Shown in pieces: positions 1-5,975 of a stretch of 7,562 bases of DNA (the first letter of the stretch is position 1; the number at the start of each line of letters is the position of its first letter). This DNA comes from CAXNKH01 sp049296795 (GTDB lineage Bacteria > Pseudomonadota > Gammaproteobacteria > Burkholderiales > Burkholderiaceae_C), in the NCBI GenBank assembly GCA_049296795.1, contig JBAQTC010000021.1, forward strand, positions 1 through 7,562, in the 5' to 3' direction. Below the pieces are notes generated by a model. That model was not told where the DNA came from, made no database searches, and worked only from the letters and a program-made list of their open reading frames with translations. Both the position numbers and the translations under genes were made by a program.

Positions 1-1
1 T

Positions 2-163
2 CCCGGTTTTTGGGGTTCTCGCTATGCCATCGGACTGTTGGTGATGGGTGGCATAGCGGCCTATTTCCTTTTGACTGAGCACTTGGCGCATGTCGTTGGG
101 GCCTTGCCTTATCTTTTGTTCCTCGCCGTTCTTCGGCGCGGTATTGAATTGCATCAAATTTAA
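2..163 (+). CDS. DUF2933 family small membrane protein, 3' part only, with atypical C-terminus
   Basis: The frame is open from the window edge to a TAA at 161-163, so the start lies outside. The visible 53 residues begin PGFWGSRYAIGLL and continue with GGIAAYFLLTEHLAHVVGALPYLLFLA. This is the pattern of DUF2933 proteins: one hydrophobic helix, the TEH-AH motif, then a second short hydrophobic stretch. Family members are small membrane proteins often found beside copper or heavy-metal resistance genes; their function is not established. As I recall the family, the second helix usually runs into a Cys-Pro-Leu segment and a His/Gly-rich tail. Here it changes abruptly to VLRRGIELHQI and stops, so the last 11 or so residues may be foreign sequence after a breakpoint near 121-130. 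The tail overlaps the FNR-type box at 144-157, which fits fused promoter DNA. Family assignment is fairly sure; truncation is inferred. Confidence 0.7.
   Translation, partial: PGFWGSRYAIGLLVMGGIAAYFLLTEHLAHVVGALPYLLFLAVLRRGIELHQI
144..157. promoter_or_regulatory. FNR/ANR-type box upstream of nnrS
   Basis: The sequence TTGAATTGCATCAA matches the FNR/ANR/DNR consensus TTGAT-N4-ATCAA at 9 of 10 defined positions. It lies 92 bases before the nnrS start and inside the last codons of the DUF2933 reading frame. NnrS genes are commonly controlled by FNR-family regulators responding to low oxygen or nitric oxide, so the position makes sense. A class II arrangement would put transcription start near 192, but the expected -10 region (about 180-185) is poor, so the exact promoter is not clear. 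A TTGAT half-site also occurs at 191-195. Confidence 0.55.
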
Positions 164-249
164 CCCACATCAAACTCTGGAAGCTGTAGGTTGATAAGCG
201 CAACTACCAGCCACTGTTCCTATCGGCCTCAGGCACTACTCTCAACAGC

Positions 250-1509
250 ATGACAACTTCGAATCCCACCAAATCATGGCGCCTCACCTGGATAGTGGCC
301 GCGCCACACCGCCTGGGTTTTTTTGCTGCCGCATTGATGCTGGCAACCAGCTCAATTTGGTGGAGCGGCGTACTAGTGTCGCGCGAATTAGGCCACGCGT
401 TGGCGTGGTCAGTGTCACCTACCGTTGCGCATTCATTGCTCATGAGCCTGGGTTTTACACCCTTTTTTATCGTGGGATTTCTGTTTACCGCCGGCCCAAA
501 ATGGCTGGACTTACCGGAAGTCAACGCGCGCAGCCTGCTCTCCTTTGTGGTTCTCATGTTATGCGGTTGGGCATTAACAGTGACCGGGATTCACACTCAT
601 AGGATCTTGGCCAGCGCGGGTACCGCCCTAGTGGCCGCTGGCTGGACCGGACTGTGCCTCAAGTTCATTTCTCTACTTCGCCAGAGCCGTGTACATGATC
701 GGTTCCATGCCACTGTGGTGGCCACAGCGTGCAGCGTGGGTGCCATAGCGTTGTGGCTGGCTTCTGCATCGCTCACTGTAGGCTCGGAACTACTATTGCG
801 ATCAGCCATTCAGATTGCCATATGGGGCTTTATTGCCACGGTCTTTGCCGCAGTGTCGCACCGAATGATCCCGTTCTTCAGTGCCAGCTCCATTGCTCGT
901 CTCGATGCCTGGCGACCCATGTGGCTGCTGTGGGTCATGCTGGCTGTGATGTGGCTAGAACTCCTGCCTGCCGTCGCCGAGTTGTGGTGGTGGCCCTTGC
1001 CCGCGGGATTGCGCTGGACCCAGATCGTCATCGAAATACCCGCATCCAGTCTGCTACTGTGGCTGGCCGTGCGCTGGGGTCTTGTCCAAAGCCTGAAGAT
1101 TCGCCTGCTGGCCATGTTGCATGGCGGCTTCATGTGGTTGGGGCTTGCCTTAGCACTCTACGCCATTTCGCACGTATTGATGGCCCTCACAGGCGGTGAT
1201 ATCTCGCTCGGCCTGGCCCCGCTGCATGCCATGACCATGGGCTATCTGGGTGCAACCCTGATTGCGATGAGCACTCGCGTCAGCAGCGGCCACAGCGGAC
1301 GGCCTCTAGCCGCGGACAACATAGCCTGGACTTTGTACTGGGTGCTTCAGTCAGCTGTTGTGCTGCGAGTGATCGCTGCATTATGGATCTCTGCCGCCAC
1401 TCCCCTCATCTTGCTTGGGGTCATGGCATGGGCGACTGCCACGGTGGGCTGGGCGCTGCGCTATGGTAGCTGGTTCGGTCGTCCGCGTTTGGATGGACGC
1501 CCCGGATAA
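250..1509 (+). CDS. nnrS: NnrS family protein, multi-pass membrane protein of nitric-oxide stress / denitrification
   Basis: This 419-residue protein is almost entirely hydrophobic, with about 11-12 predicted membrane helices by eye, the usual architecture of NnrS. Family marks are APHRLGFF near residue 18, AHSLLMSLGFTPFFIVGFLFTAGPKW around 60-85, SHRMIPFFS near 203-211, and LHAMTMGYLGATLIAMSTR followed by VSSGHSGRPL around 325-355. The repeated His residues in these helices are the ones associated with haem/metal binding in the family. NnrS proteins are inner-membrane proteins tied to nitric-oxide tolerance in nitrate- and nitrite-respiring bacteria; the exact chemistry is not settled. The ATG at 250 gives a normal N-terminus, but no clear Shine-Dalgarno precedes it. 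An FNR-type box lies upstream at 144-157. The bases between (164-249) hold no gene, only a weak bulged hairpin at 186-207. The gene converges on ubiD. Confidence 0.92.
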   Translation: MTTSNPTKSWRLTWIVAAPHRLGFFAAALMLATSSIWWSGVLVSRELGHALAWSVSPTVAHSLLMSLGFTPFFIVGFLFTAGPKWLDLPEVNARSLLSFVVLMLCGWALTVTGIHTHRILASAGTALVAAGWTGLCLKFISLLRQSRVHDRFHATVVATACSVGAIALWLASASLTVGSELLLRSAIQIAIWGFIATVFAAVSHRMIPFFSASSIARLDAWRPMWLLWVMLAVMWLELLPAVAELWWWPLPAGLRWTQIVIEIPASSLLLWLAVRWGLVQSLKIRLLAMLHGGFMWLGLALALYAISHVLMALTGGDISLGLAPLHAMTMGYLGATLIAMSTRVSSGHSGRPLAADNIAWTLYWVLQSAVVLRVIAALWISAATPLILLGVMAWATATVGWALRYGSWFGRPRLDGRPG

Positions 1510-1556
1510 ATCATTCGCTCAAGATCAAGCTCTAGTCCATGTCGCATTGCCAGTTC

Positions 1557-1573
1557 CATGGTCACTGACCATG
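1557..1573. other. perfect palindrome between convergent nnrS and ubiD
   Basis: CATGGTCACTGACCATG is a perfect inverted repeat of 8-base arms around one central base, in the 83-base gap between the stop of nnrS (1509) and the stop of ubiD (1593). As RNA it could fold from either strand into a 6-base-pair stem with a 5-base loop, so it may act as a weak bidirectional terminator. Neither side shows a clear T-tract, so it is not a textbook intrinsic terminator. A protein-binding site is the alternative. Confidence 0.4.
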
Positions 1574-1592
1574 TTCCAATTGTTTGCGCGGC

Positions 1593-3080
1593 TTAAAGTG
1601 GAATGCCGTAGTCGCGCCAGCGTTGTGTCACCGCCTGCACCACCTGCGTATCCATTTGGATCGGGCGACCCCAAGTTCGCGAGGTCTCGGGTGCCATCTT
1701 GTGTGTGGCATCGATCCCCATCTTTCCGCTCAGGCCGGACACTGGCGAAGCAAAGTCCAGATAGTCGATCGGCGTATCCCCAATCAGAACAGTGTCTCGT
1801 ACCGGGTCGGCGCGAGTAGTAATGGCCCAAATCACATCCTTCCATTGGCGCACATTAATGTCTTCATCCACGATCACGACGTACTTGGTATAGGCAAACT
1901 GTCGCAGATACGACCAGATGCCCATCATGATGCGCCGCGCGTGGCCAGGGTAGGCCTTGTTAATGGAGACGATGGCCATGCGGTAGGAACAAGCCTCCGG
2001 TGGAAGCCAAAAATCGACCACTTCGGGAAACTGCTGACGCAGCAAGGGAATGAACACGTCGTTAAGTGCCTCGCTGATAACTGAGGGCTCGTCTGGCGGA
2101 CGACTCAGAAGGGTCGACATATAAATCGGGTCGCGCCGCATGGTGATGGTATCGATGGTGAATACCGGGAAACGTTCAACAGAATTGAAATAGCCAGTGT
2201 GGTCGGCATATGGACCCTCTTCAGCGGTTTCCGTCAGAGACACATGACCTTCAAGTACGATCTCGGCATTGGCCGGCACATGAAGTGGCAGAGTCAGACA
2301 AGCTGCCAGCTCAGTCTTGCGGCCACTGATCAAACCAGCCAACTGGTATTCGGAAATCGTGTCGGGTGCGGGGATCACGGCCGCCATCAAGGTCACAGGG
2401 TCGGCTCCGAGAACGACCGCTACAGGAAACGGTTCGCTGCGCGCTTGCTTCCAGCGGGCGAATTGTTGAGCTCCACCGCGGTGCGGCAGCCAGCGCATGA
2501 TGGTCCGGTTGCGCCCAATGATCTGCATACGGTAGATGCCTAGGTTGTAGTTGTCTTGATGCGCCTCTGATGGACCCTGAGTTATTACCATGCCCCAGGT
2601 AATCAGCGGTGCAGGCTCGCCCGGCCAGAAATGCTGCACCGGCAGCTTGCTCAAATTCACCTGATCGTCACGCCAAATCAGTTCCTGACATGGCGGCCGC
2701 GTGACTGTCTTGGGCCGCGTGGCACCAACGAGCTTCAGTTGTTTGAACAGGTCGGTGCCTTCCGCCCAGGAGCGCGGCAGACGCGGCTGACGGAAAAAGG
2801 CCAGCATTTCACCCAACTGGCTGAGCTCGTGACTCTCCCGCCCCAGAGCCCAGGCCACGCGCTGGCGAGTACCAAACAGATTCACCAGCACCGGGAAGTC
2901 ATAGGGCTGGCCTTGGGTATTCAGGACATGCTTGAACAGCAAAGCTGGCCCGCCCACCTTCAGGACACGGCGGTGAATTTCGGTGATCTCGTACGCAGAG
3001 CAAACCGGTGTTTCAATCGTGATCAGCTGATTTTGTTTCTGCAAGAACTGGAGATAAGCGCGGAGGTCGGGAAAGTACAT
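1593..3080 (-). CDS. ubiD: UbiD, 3-polyprenyl-4-hydroxybenzoate carboxy-lyase (prenylated-FMN dependent)
   Basis: UbiD decarboxylates 3-polyprenyl-4-hydroxybenzoate in ubiquinone synthesis using prenylated FMN supplied by UbiX. The 495-residue product matches the usual length of about 490. It opens with MYFPDLRAYLQFL, the typical UbiD start. Cofactor and metal motifs are present: NYNLGIYRMQ at 177-186 (Asn179 and Arg184 equivalents of the metal-binding Asn and active-site Arg), SEYQLAGL at 243-250 with Glu244, and EEGPYADHTGYF at 287-298 containing the acidic catalytic pair (Glu288, Asp293). Late blocks INKAYPGHARRIMMGIWS and VDEDINVRQWKDV are also characteristic. An in-frame TTG at 3146 would add 22 Pro-rich residues; I prefer the ATG at 3080 by family alignment, although its Shine-Dalgarno is weak. 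The gene is divergent from ubiU, and the shared upstream region has one perfect FNR box, suggesting anaerobic co-regulation. No ubiX is visible here. Confidence 0.95.
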   Translation of the reverse strand: MYFPDLRAYLQFLQKQNQLITIETPVCSAYEITEIHRRVLKVGGPALLFKHVLNTQGQPYDFPVLVNLFGTRQRVAWALGRESHELSQLGEMLAFFRQPRLPRSWAEGTDLFKQLKLVGATRPKTVTRPPCQELIWRDDQVNLSKLPVQHFWPGEPAPLITWGMVITQGPSEAHQDNYNLGIYRMQIIGRNRTIMRWLPHRGGAQQFARWKQARSEPFPVAVVLGADPVTLMAAVIPAPDTISEYQLAGLISGRKTELAACLTLPLHVPANAEIVLEGHVSLTETAEEGPYADHTGYFNSVERFPVFTIDTITMRRDPIYMSTLLSRPPDEPSVISEALNDVFIPLLRQQFPEVVDFWLPPEACSYRMAIVSINKAYPGHARRIMMGIWSYLRQFAYTKYVVIVDEDINVRQWKDVIWAITTRADPVRDTVLIGDTPIDYLDFASPVSGLSGKMGIDATHKMAPETSRTWGRPIQMDTQVVQAVTQRWRDYGIPL

Positions 3081-3204
3081 ATCGATTCTGAGAGTAGAAG
3101 GCTCATGCTGCCAGCGTAGAGGAGGAGGAGGATTGACGTGGGACAAAAAAACACGTGATGAGTTCGACTATTTTTCAGCTAGGGAGTCCACGCATGGGTT
3201 TTTC

Positions 3205-3218
3205 TTGATGCAAATCAA
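3205..3218. promoter_or_regulatory. perfect FNR/ANR box in the ubiD-ubiU divergent region
   Basis: TTGATGCAAATCAA matches TTGAT-N4-ATCAA at all ten defined positions. Its centre is at 3211.5. For ubiU, a class II FNR promoter (box centred at -41.5) predicts transcription start near 3253, with a -10 hexamer at 3241-3246 where TACTGT is found. On the other strand the same geometry puts a start near 3170 for ubiD, giving a leader of about 90 bases; the -10 candidate there is poor. This indicates low-oxygen induction of ubiUVT and possibly of ubiD. Regulation of ubiUVT by FNR/ANR-type proteins is known in other proteobacteria. Confidence 0.85.
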
Positions 3219-3240
3219 ACCTCTGTCACAAATGCTCTGC

Positions 3241-3246
3241 TACTGT
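3241..3246 (+). promoter_or_regulatory. candidate -10 element of the ubiU promoter
   Basis: TACTGT agrees with TATAAT at four of six positions, including the conserved first T, the second A and the last T. It sits exactly where a class II FNR-activated promoter needs it relative to the box at 3205-3218. A start near 3253 leaves a leader of about 28 bases before the ubiU ATG and rules out the in-frame GTG at 3245 as a usable start. Confidence 0.5.
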
Positions 3247-3280
3247 GGTACTCCTACTCGTCAACCTGACTCGCCGTGCT

Positions 3281-4297
3281 ATGTCCGTCCTAAGAAACCC
3301 ACCCGAGCTGGTGTGCCCAGCCGGTAGCTTGCCGGCCCTCAAGGCCGCCATTGATCATGGCGCCGATGCCGTCTATATCGGGCTGAAGAACGACACCAAT
3401 GCCCGCAATTTCGCTGGTTTGAACTTTGACGATCAGAGCGCTCGGAATGGTATTCGTTACGCTCATCAGCGCAAGCGCAAGGTCATACTGGCGATCAACA
3501 CCTATGCCCAGGGCAGCGATATTAACCGCTGGCAACGTGCGGTGGATGAAGGAGCCAACCTTGGTGTGGATGCAGTCATCCTTGCAGACCTGGGTCTGAT
3601 GGATTATGCAGCCCGTCGCCACCCCAAACTGCGCCTGCATTTGTCGGTGCAAAGCTCGTCTACCAATTACGAAGCCATCAACTTGGCGCAGGAGTTGTTC
3701 GGCATCCAACGAGCTGTTCTTCCTCGGGTTTTGACCATCGACCAAGTGCGCGATGTGATTGCTCATACCGACGTGGAAATTGAAGTGTTCGGGTTTGGCA
3801 GCTTGTGTGTGATGGTGGAGGGGCGCTGCTTGCTTTCCAGTTATGCCACCGGTGAGTCGCCCAATACCCACGGTGTTTGTTCGCCGGCCAAGTTCGTTCG
3901 CTGGGACAACACCCCGCAGGCGATGCAGGCACGGCTGAATGGTATTTTGATCGACCGTTACACGCCCAGCGAGCCAGCTGGCTATCCCACCCTATGCAAA
4001 GGACGCTTCGAGGTGCAGGATGAAATTTACTACGCGCTGGAAGAACCCACCAGTCTTAACGTCATCGCCATGTTGCCGAAAATCATCGAAATCGGTGTGT
4101 CTGCCATTAAGGTCGAAGGGCGTCAACGCAGCCCAGCTTACGTGGCACAGGTGACCCAGACCCTGCGCGAAGCGTTGGACTCAGCGGTCGGCTCTGGCAC
4201 ACGCTTCAGCGTGAAACCGGTCTGGCAGCAAACTCTGGGCAAGGTGGCCGAAGGCCAACAGCAAACCTTGGGTGCCTATAACCGTCCTTGGAAATAA
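3281..4297 (+). CDS. ubiU: UbiU, iron-sulfur U32-family subunit of the O2-independent ubiquinone hydroxylase
   Basis: UbiU works with UbiV as a complex that hydroxylates the ubiquinone ring without oxygen. The 338-residue product starts MSVLRNPPELVCPAGSLPAL, followed by the hallmark VYIGLKNDTNARNFAGLNF at 31-49. The U32 peptidase-family signature EVFGFGSLCVMVEGRCLLS spans 168-186. Four cysteines, at 176, 183, 200 and 239, have spacings of 7, 17 and 39, the same as the [4Fe-4S] ligands of Escherichia coli UbiU (169, 176, 193, 232). The C-terminal part has the AIKVEGRQRSPAYVAQV block. The ATG at 3281 is chosen over an in-frame GTG at 3245 because it gives the family N-terminus and lies downstream of the predicted transcription start. 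No clear Shine-Dalgarno is seen. The gene is first in a ubiU-ubiV-ubiT array, with ubiV starting 25 bases downstream. Despite family naming, protease activity is not expected. Confidence 0.97.
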   Translation: MSVLRNPPELVCPAGSLPALKAAIDHGADAVYIGLKNDTNARNFAGLNFDDQSARNGIRYAHQRKRKVILAINTYAQGSDINRWQRAVDEGANLGVDAVILADLGLMDYAARRHPKLRLHLSVQSSSTNYEAINLAQELFGIQRAVLPRVLTIDQVRDVIAHTDVEIEVFGFGSLCVMVEGRCLLSSYATGESPNTHGVCSPAKFVRWDNTPQAMQARLNGILIDRYTPSEPAGYPTLCKGRFEVQDEIYYALEEPTSLNVIAMLPKIIEIGVSAIKVEGRQRSPAYVAQVTQTLREALDSAVGSGTRFSVKPVWQQTLGKVAEGQQQTLGAYNRPWK

Positions 4298-4322
4298 CAC
4301 CAAATCTTGTAAATAAAACCTC

Positions 4323-5246
4323 ATGAATCCGCATTCCCTTCGGCTTGCCCTCGGCCCGGTGCTGTTCTTCTGGTCGCGCGACGATCTCTTGCATTTTTAC
4401 GCCGAGGCCGCACAGTGGCCGCTCGATGTCATTTACATCGGTGAAGTTGTTTGCGCCCACCGCCAGCAAATGCGGTCCGACGATTGGATCGCCTTAGCCA
4501 ACGATCTGTCGGATGCCGGGAAGGAGGTCGTCCTTTCCAGCCAATTTCTATTGGAGAGTGAAACCGATCTGCGTCGGCTGCGAAAATTGGTGGTAAACGG
4601 TAGGTTTCATCTGGAAGCCAATGATTTGGGCGCGGTCCGTCTAGCCCAGCAGCAGGGCATTCCCTTTGTCGCCGGCTCCCACCTGAATCTTTACAACGTT
4701 GATACGCTGGCCGTGCTACACCAGTTGGGCGCACGCCGTTGGCTACCACCGGTCGAGATGGGACGCGACCTACTGGCGAGCATGCTTACTGAAATGCAGT
4801 GTCGGGGACTGACATTGGAGACCGAGGTGTTTGCCTGGGGTAAATTGCCACTAGCTCTGTCGGCTCGATGCTTCATTGCAAGACACTACAACCTCAACAA
4901 AGACGACTGCCAATTTCGCTGCCTGGACCACCCAGATGGACTGACCTTGGCCACACGCGAAGCGCAGGACTTCCTCACCCTCAACGGAACCCAGACCCTG
5001 TCTCACGGTTGTCAGTCTCTATTGCCGCACTTGGCTGACATGCGTGCCATAGGCGTCAACCTCGTGCGCATCAGCCCGCAGTGGCAGCACACTGAGCTCA
5101 TCGTCAATGTTTTCCGCCAGGCCATCCAGGGTGGGCCGTCCACCACCGACCTGCGCAAGGAGGCAGCAGCCCCGATGGTTGATGGTTACTGGCGCAGCTT
5201 GGCCGGCATGGTCCCTTTAGAAGAATCAACTCATGCGTCTGCCTGA
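4323..5246 (+). CDS. ubiV: UbiV, iron-sulfur U32-family partner of UbiU
   Basis: UbiV is the second [4Fe-4S] U32 protein of the anaerobic ubiquinone hydroxylase and forms a heterodimer with UbiU. The 307-residue product has the N-terminal block LALGPVLFFWSRDDLLHFY and DVIYIGEVVCAHR, then the central FVAGSHLNLYN and ETEVFAWGKLPLALSARCF. Candidate cluster ligands are Cys44, Cys183, Cys196 and Cys200. The last three have spacings of 13 and 4, as in E. coli UbiV (180, 193, 197), and the first corresponds to its Cys39. The length is slightly above the E. coli protein (about 292). The ATG at 4323 gives a normal start, but the preceding bases are A/T-rich without a recognisable ribosome binding site. 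The 3' end overlaps ubiT by 14 bases in another frame, which suggests translational coupling. Confidence 0.96.
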   Translation: MNPHSLRLALGPVLFFWSRDDLLHFYAEAAQWPLDVIYIGEVVCAHRQQMRSDDWIALANDLSDAGKEVVLSSQFLLESETDLRRLRKLVVNGRFHLEANDLGAVRLAQQQGIPFVAGSHLNLYNVDTLAVLHQLGARRWLPPVEMGRDLLASMLTEMQCRGLTLETEVFAWGKLPLALSARCFIARHYNLNKDDCQFRCLDHPDGLTLATREAQDFLTLNGTQTLSHGCQSLLPHLADMRAIGVNLVRISPQWQHTELIVNVFRQAIQGGPSTTDLRKEAAAPMVDGYWRSLAGMVPLEESTHASA

Positions 5247-5667
5247 CATCACATTGCCCCCCACCATTGCTGGCCTTATCGCCAAGTTACCGGCAGCACC
5301 TCCGGCCTGGGCCTGGGTAGTCTTGCTCAATCAGCTAATGCGCCGCGGCGTATTGCCACTGGATCTAGGTCTGCTGGCCGGACGCCGCTTTGAAATACGG
5401 GTACTGGATCTAGGTCTGAGTTTGGCATTTGCTGCCGACAACCACCAATTCATCAGGGACTGCAGCCAAGGCGAACCGGACTTGTGCTTTTCGGCCAGGC
5501 TGGTCGATTTCGCCCGAATGATGCTACGCGAAGAGGACCCGGACACCCTATTTTTCAATCGGAAATTACTGATTGAAGGCGATACTGAGTTGGGGTTGAT
5601 CGTCAAGAATCTGCTAGACAGTCTTGACTGGAGCAATACCCCAATGGCTCAATTCATGACTACCTAA
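5233..5667 (+). CDS. ubiT: UbiT, SCP2-domain accessory factor of anaerobic ubiquinone synthesis
   Basis: UbiT binds lipid through an SCP2 (sterol carrier protein 2) fold and is needed with UbiU and UbiV for ubiquinone synthesis without oxygen, probably by handling hydrophobic intermediates. The 144-residue product has the SCP2 core from about residue 50 to 130. The diagnostic stretch DPDTLFFNRKLLIEGDTELG lies at 102-121, followed by LIVKNLLDSLDW. It is shorter than E. coli UbiT (174), mostly because the C-terminal extension after the SCP2 domain is absent. The ATG at 5233 lies inside the end of ubiV and has AGAAGA about 8 bases upstream. An exact 16-base direct repeat occurs inside the gene (5358-5373 and 5403-5418). 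It completes the ubiUVT set; thiS follows after 33 bases. Confidence 0.93.
   Translation: MRLPDITLPPTIAGLIAKLPAAPPAWAWVVLLNQLMRRGVLPLDLGLLAGRRFEIRVLDLGLSLAFAADNHQFIRDCSQGEPDLCFSARLVDFARMMLREEDPDTLFFNRKLLIEGDTELGLIVKNLLDSLDWSNTPMAQFMTT
5358..5418 (+). repeat. exact 16-base direct repeat inside ubiT
   Basis: ACTGGATCTAGGTCTG occurs at 5358-5373 and again, unchanged, at 5403-5418, exactly 45 bases later. Both copies are in the same reading phase and encode Leu-Asp-Leu-Gly-Leu with identical codons. Recombination between them would delete exactly 15 codons and keep the frame. The gene does not look longer than its relatives in this region, so it is not a simple added duplication. Confidence 0.8.
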
Positions 5668-5700
5668 AGGGTAGCGGCCGAACCTCTGACGAATTATGCA

Positions 5701-5955
5701 ATGACAACCCAAAATTCTGCTGATATCTCGAACGGCATACCCTGTGATGGCTCCAAAGAAATTGAACTCAATGGCGCACCGCATCGAATCAAAGGCGATT
5801 GCACTTTACAGAATTTGGTTGAAGGGCTGGGCTTGACCCAGCAGGTACTGGCAGTTGCCGTCAACCGTGAAGTAGTACCGCGCCCGTTCTGGGGGAAATG
5901 TTTGTTACAGCCGAAGGATCGGGTCGACCTTGTGCGTCCTATCGGTGGAGGCTAA
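5701..5955 (+). CDS. thiS: ThiS, sulfur carrier protein for thiazole synthesis
   Basis: ThiS carries sulfur as a C-terminal thiocarboxylate, added after adenylation by ThiF or a homologue, and delivers it to ThiG. The 84-residue product has the ubiquitin-like beta-grasp pattern: IELNGAPHRI at 21-30, TLQNLVEGLG at 35-44, VLAVAVNREVVPR at 49-61, and DRVDLVRPIGGG ending in the required Gly-Gly. The first 18 or so residues (MTTQNSADISNGIPCDGS) extend beyond the usual protein of about 66 residues and have no recognisable domain. No internal ATG gives a shorter form. The gene starts 33 bases after ubiT on the same strand, with no terminator obvious between them apart from a weak 5-base-pair hairpin at 5660-5674. 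thiG follows after 20 bases. No thiF, thiO/thiH or thiE is in the window, so partners must be elsewhere. Confidence 0.93.
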   Translation: MTTQNSADISNGIPCDGSKEIELNGAPHRIKGDCTLQNLVEGLGLTQQVLAVAVNREVVPRPFWGKCLLQPKDRVDLVRPIGGG

Positions 5956-5975
5956 AGGAACAACAGACAGCAACA

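Noticed and set aside
2631..3119. A 162-codon plus-strand open frame opposite ubiD.
   Set aside because: It is antisense to strongly conserved ubiD codons and has no family features; a shadow of the real gene.
3081..3146. N-terminal extension of ubiD to the in-frame TTG at 3146.
   Set aside because: It would add a Pro-rich 22-residue segment absent from the family, whereas the ATG at 3080 gives the standard UbiD start and length.
3133..3327. A 64-codon plus-strand frame beginning with TTG after a strong GGAGGAGGAG sequence.
   Set aside because: It runs through the FNR box and the ubiU promoter and overlaps the ubiU start in another frame. The purine run is more simply the complement of the ubiD upstream region, and the product resembles nothing known.
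3290..3871. A 193-codon minus-strand open frame opposite ubiU.
   Set aside because: It is fully antisense to conserved ubiU, including part of the Fe-S region, with no recognisable domain.
5660..5674. Small hairpin CTACC-TAAAG-GGTAG at the end of ubiT as a terminator.
   Set aside because: It has only five base pairs and no T-tract, so it is unlikely to stop transcription before thiS.
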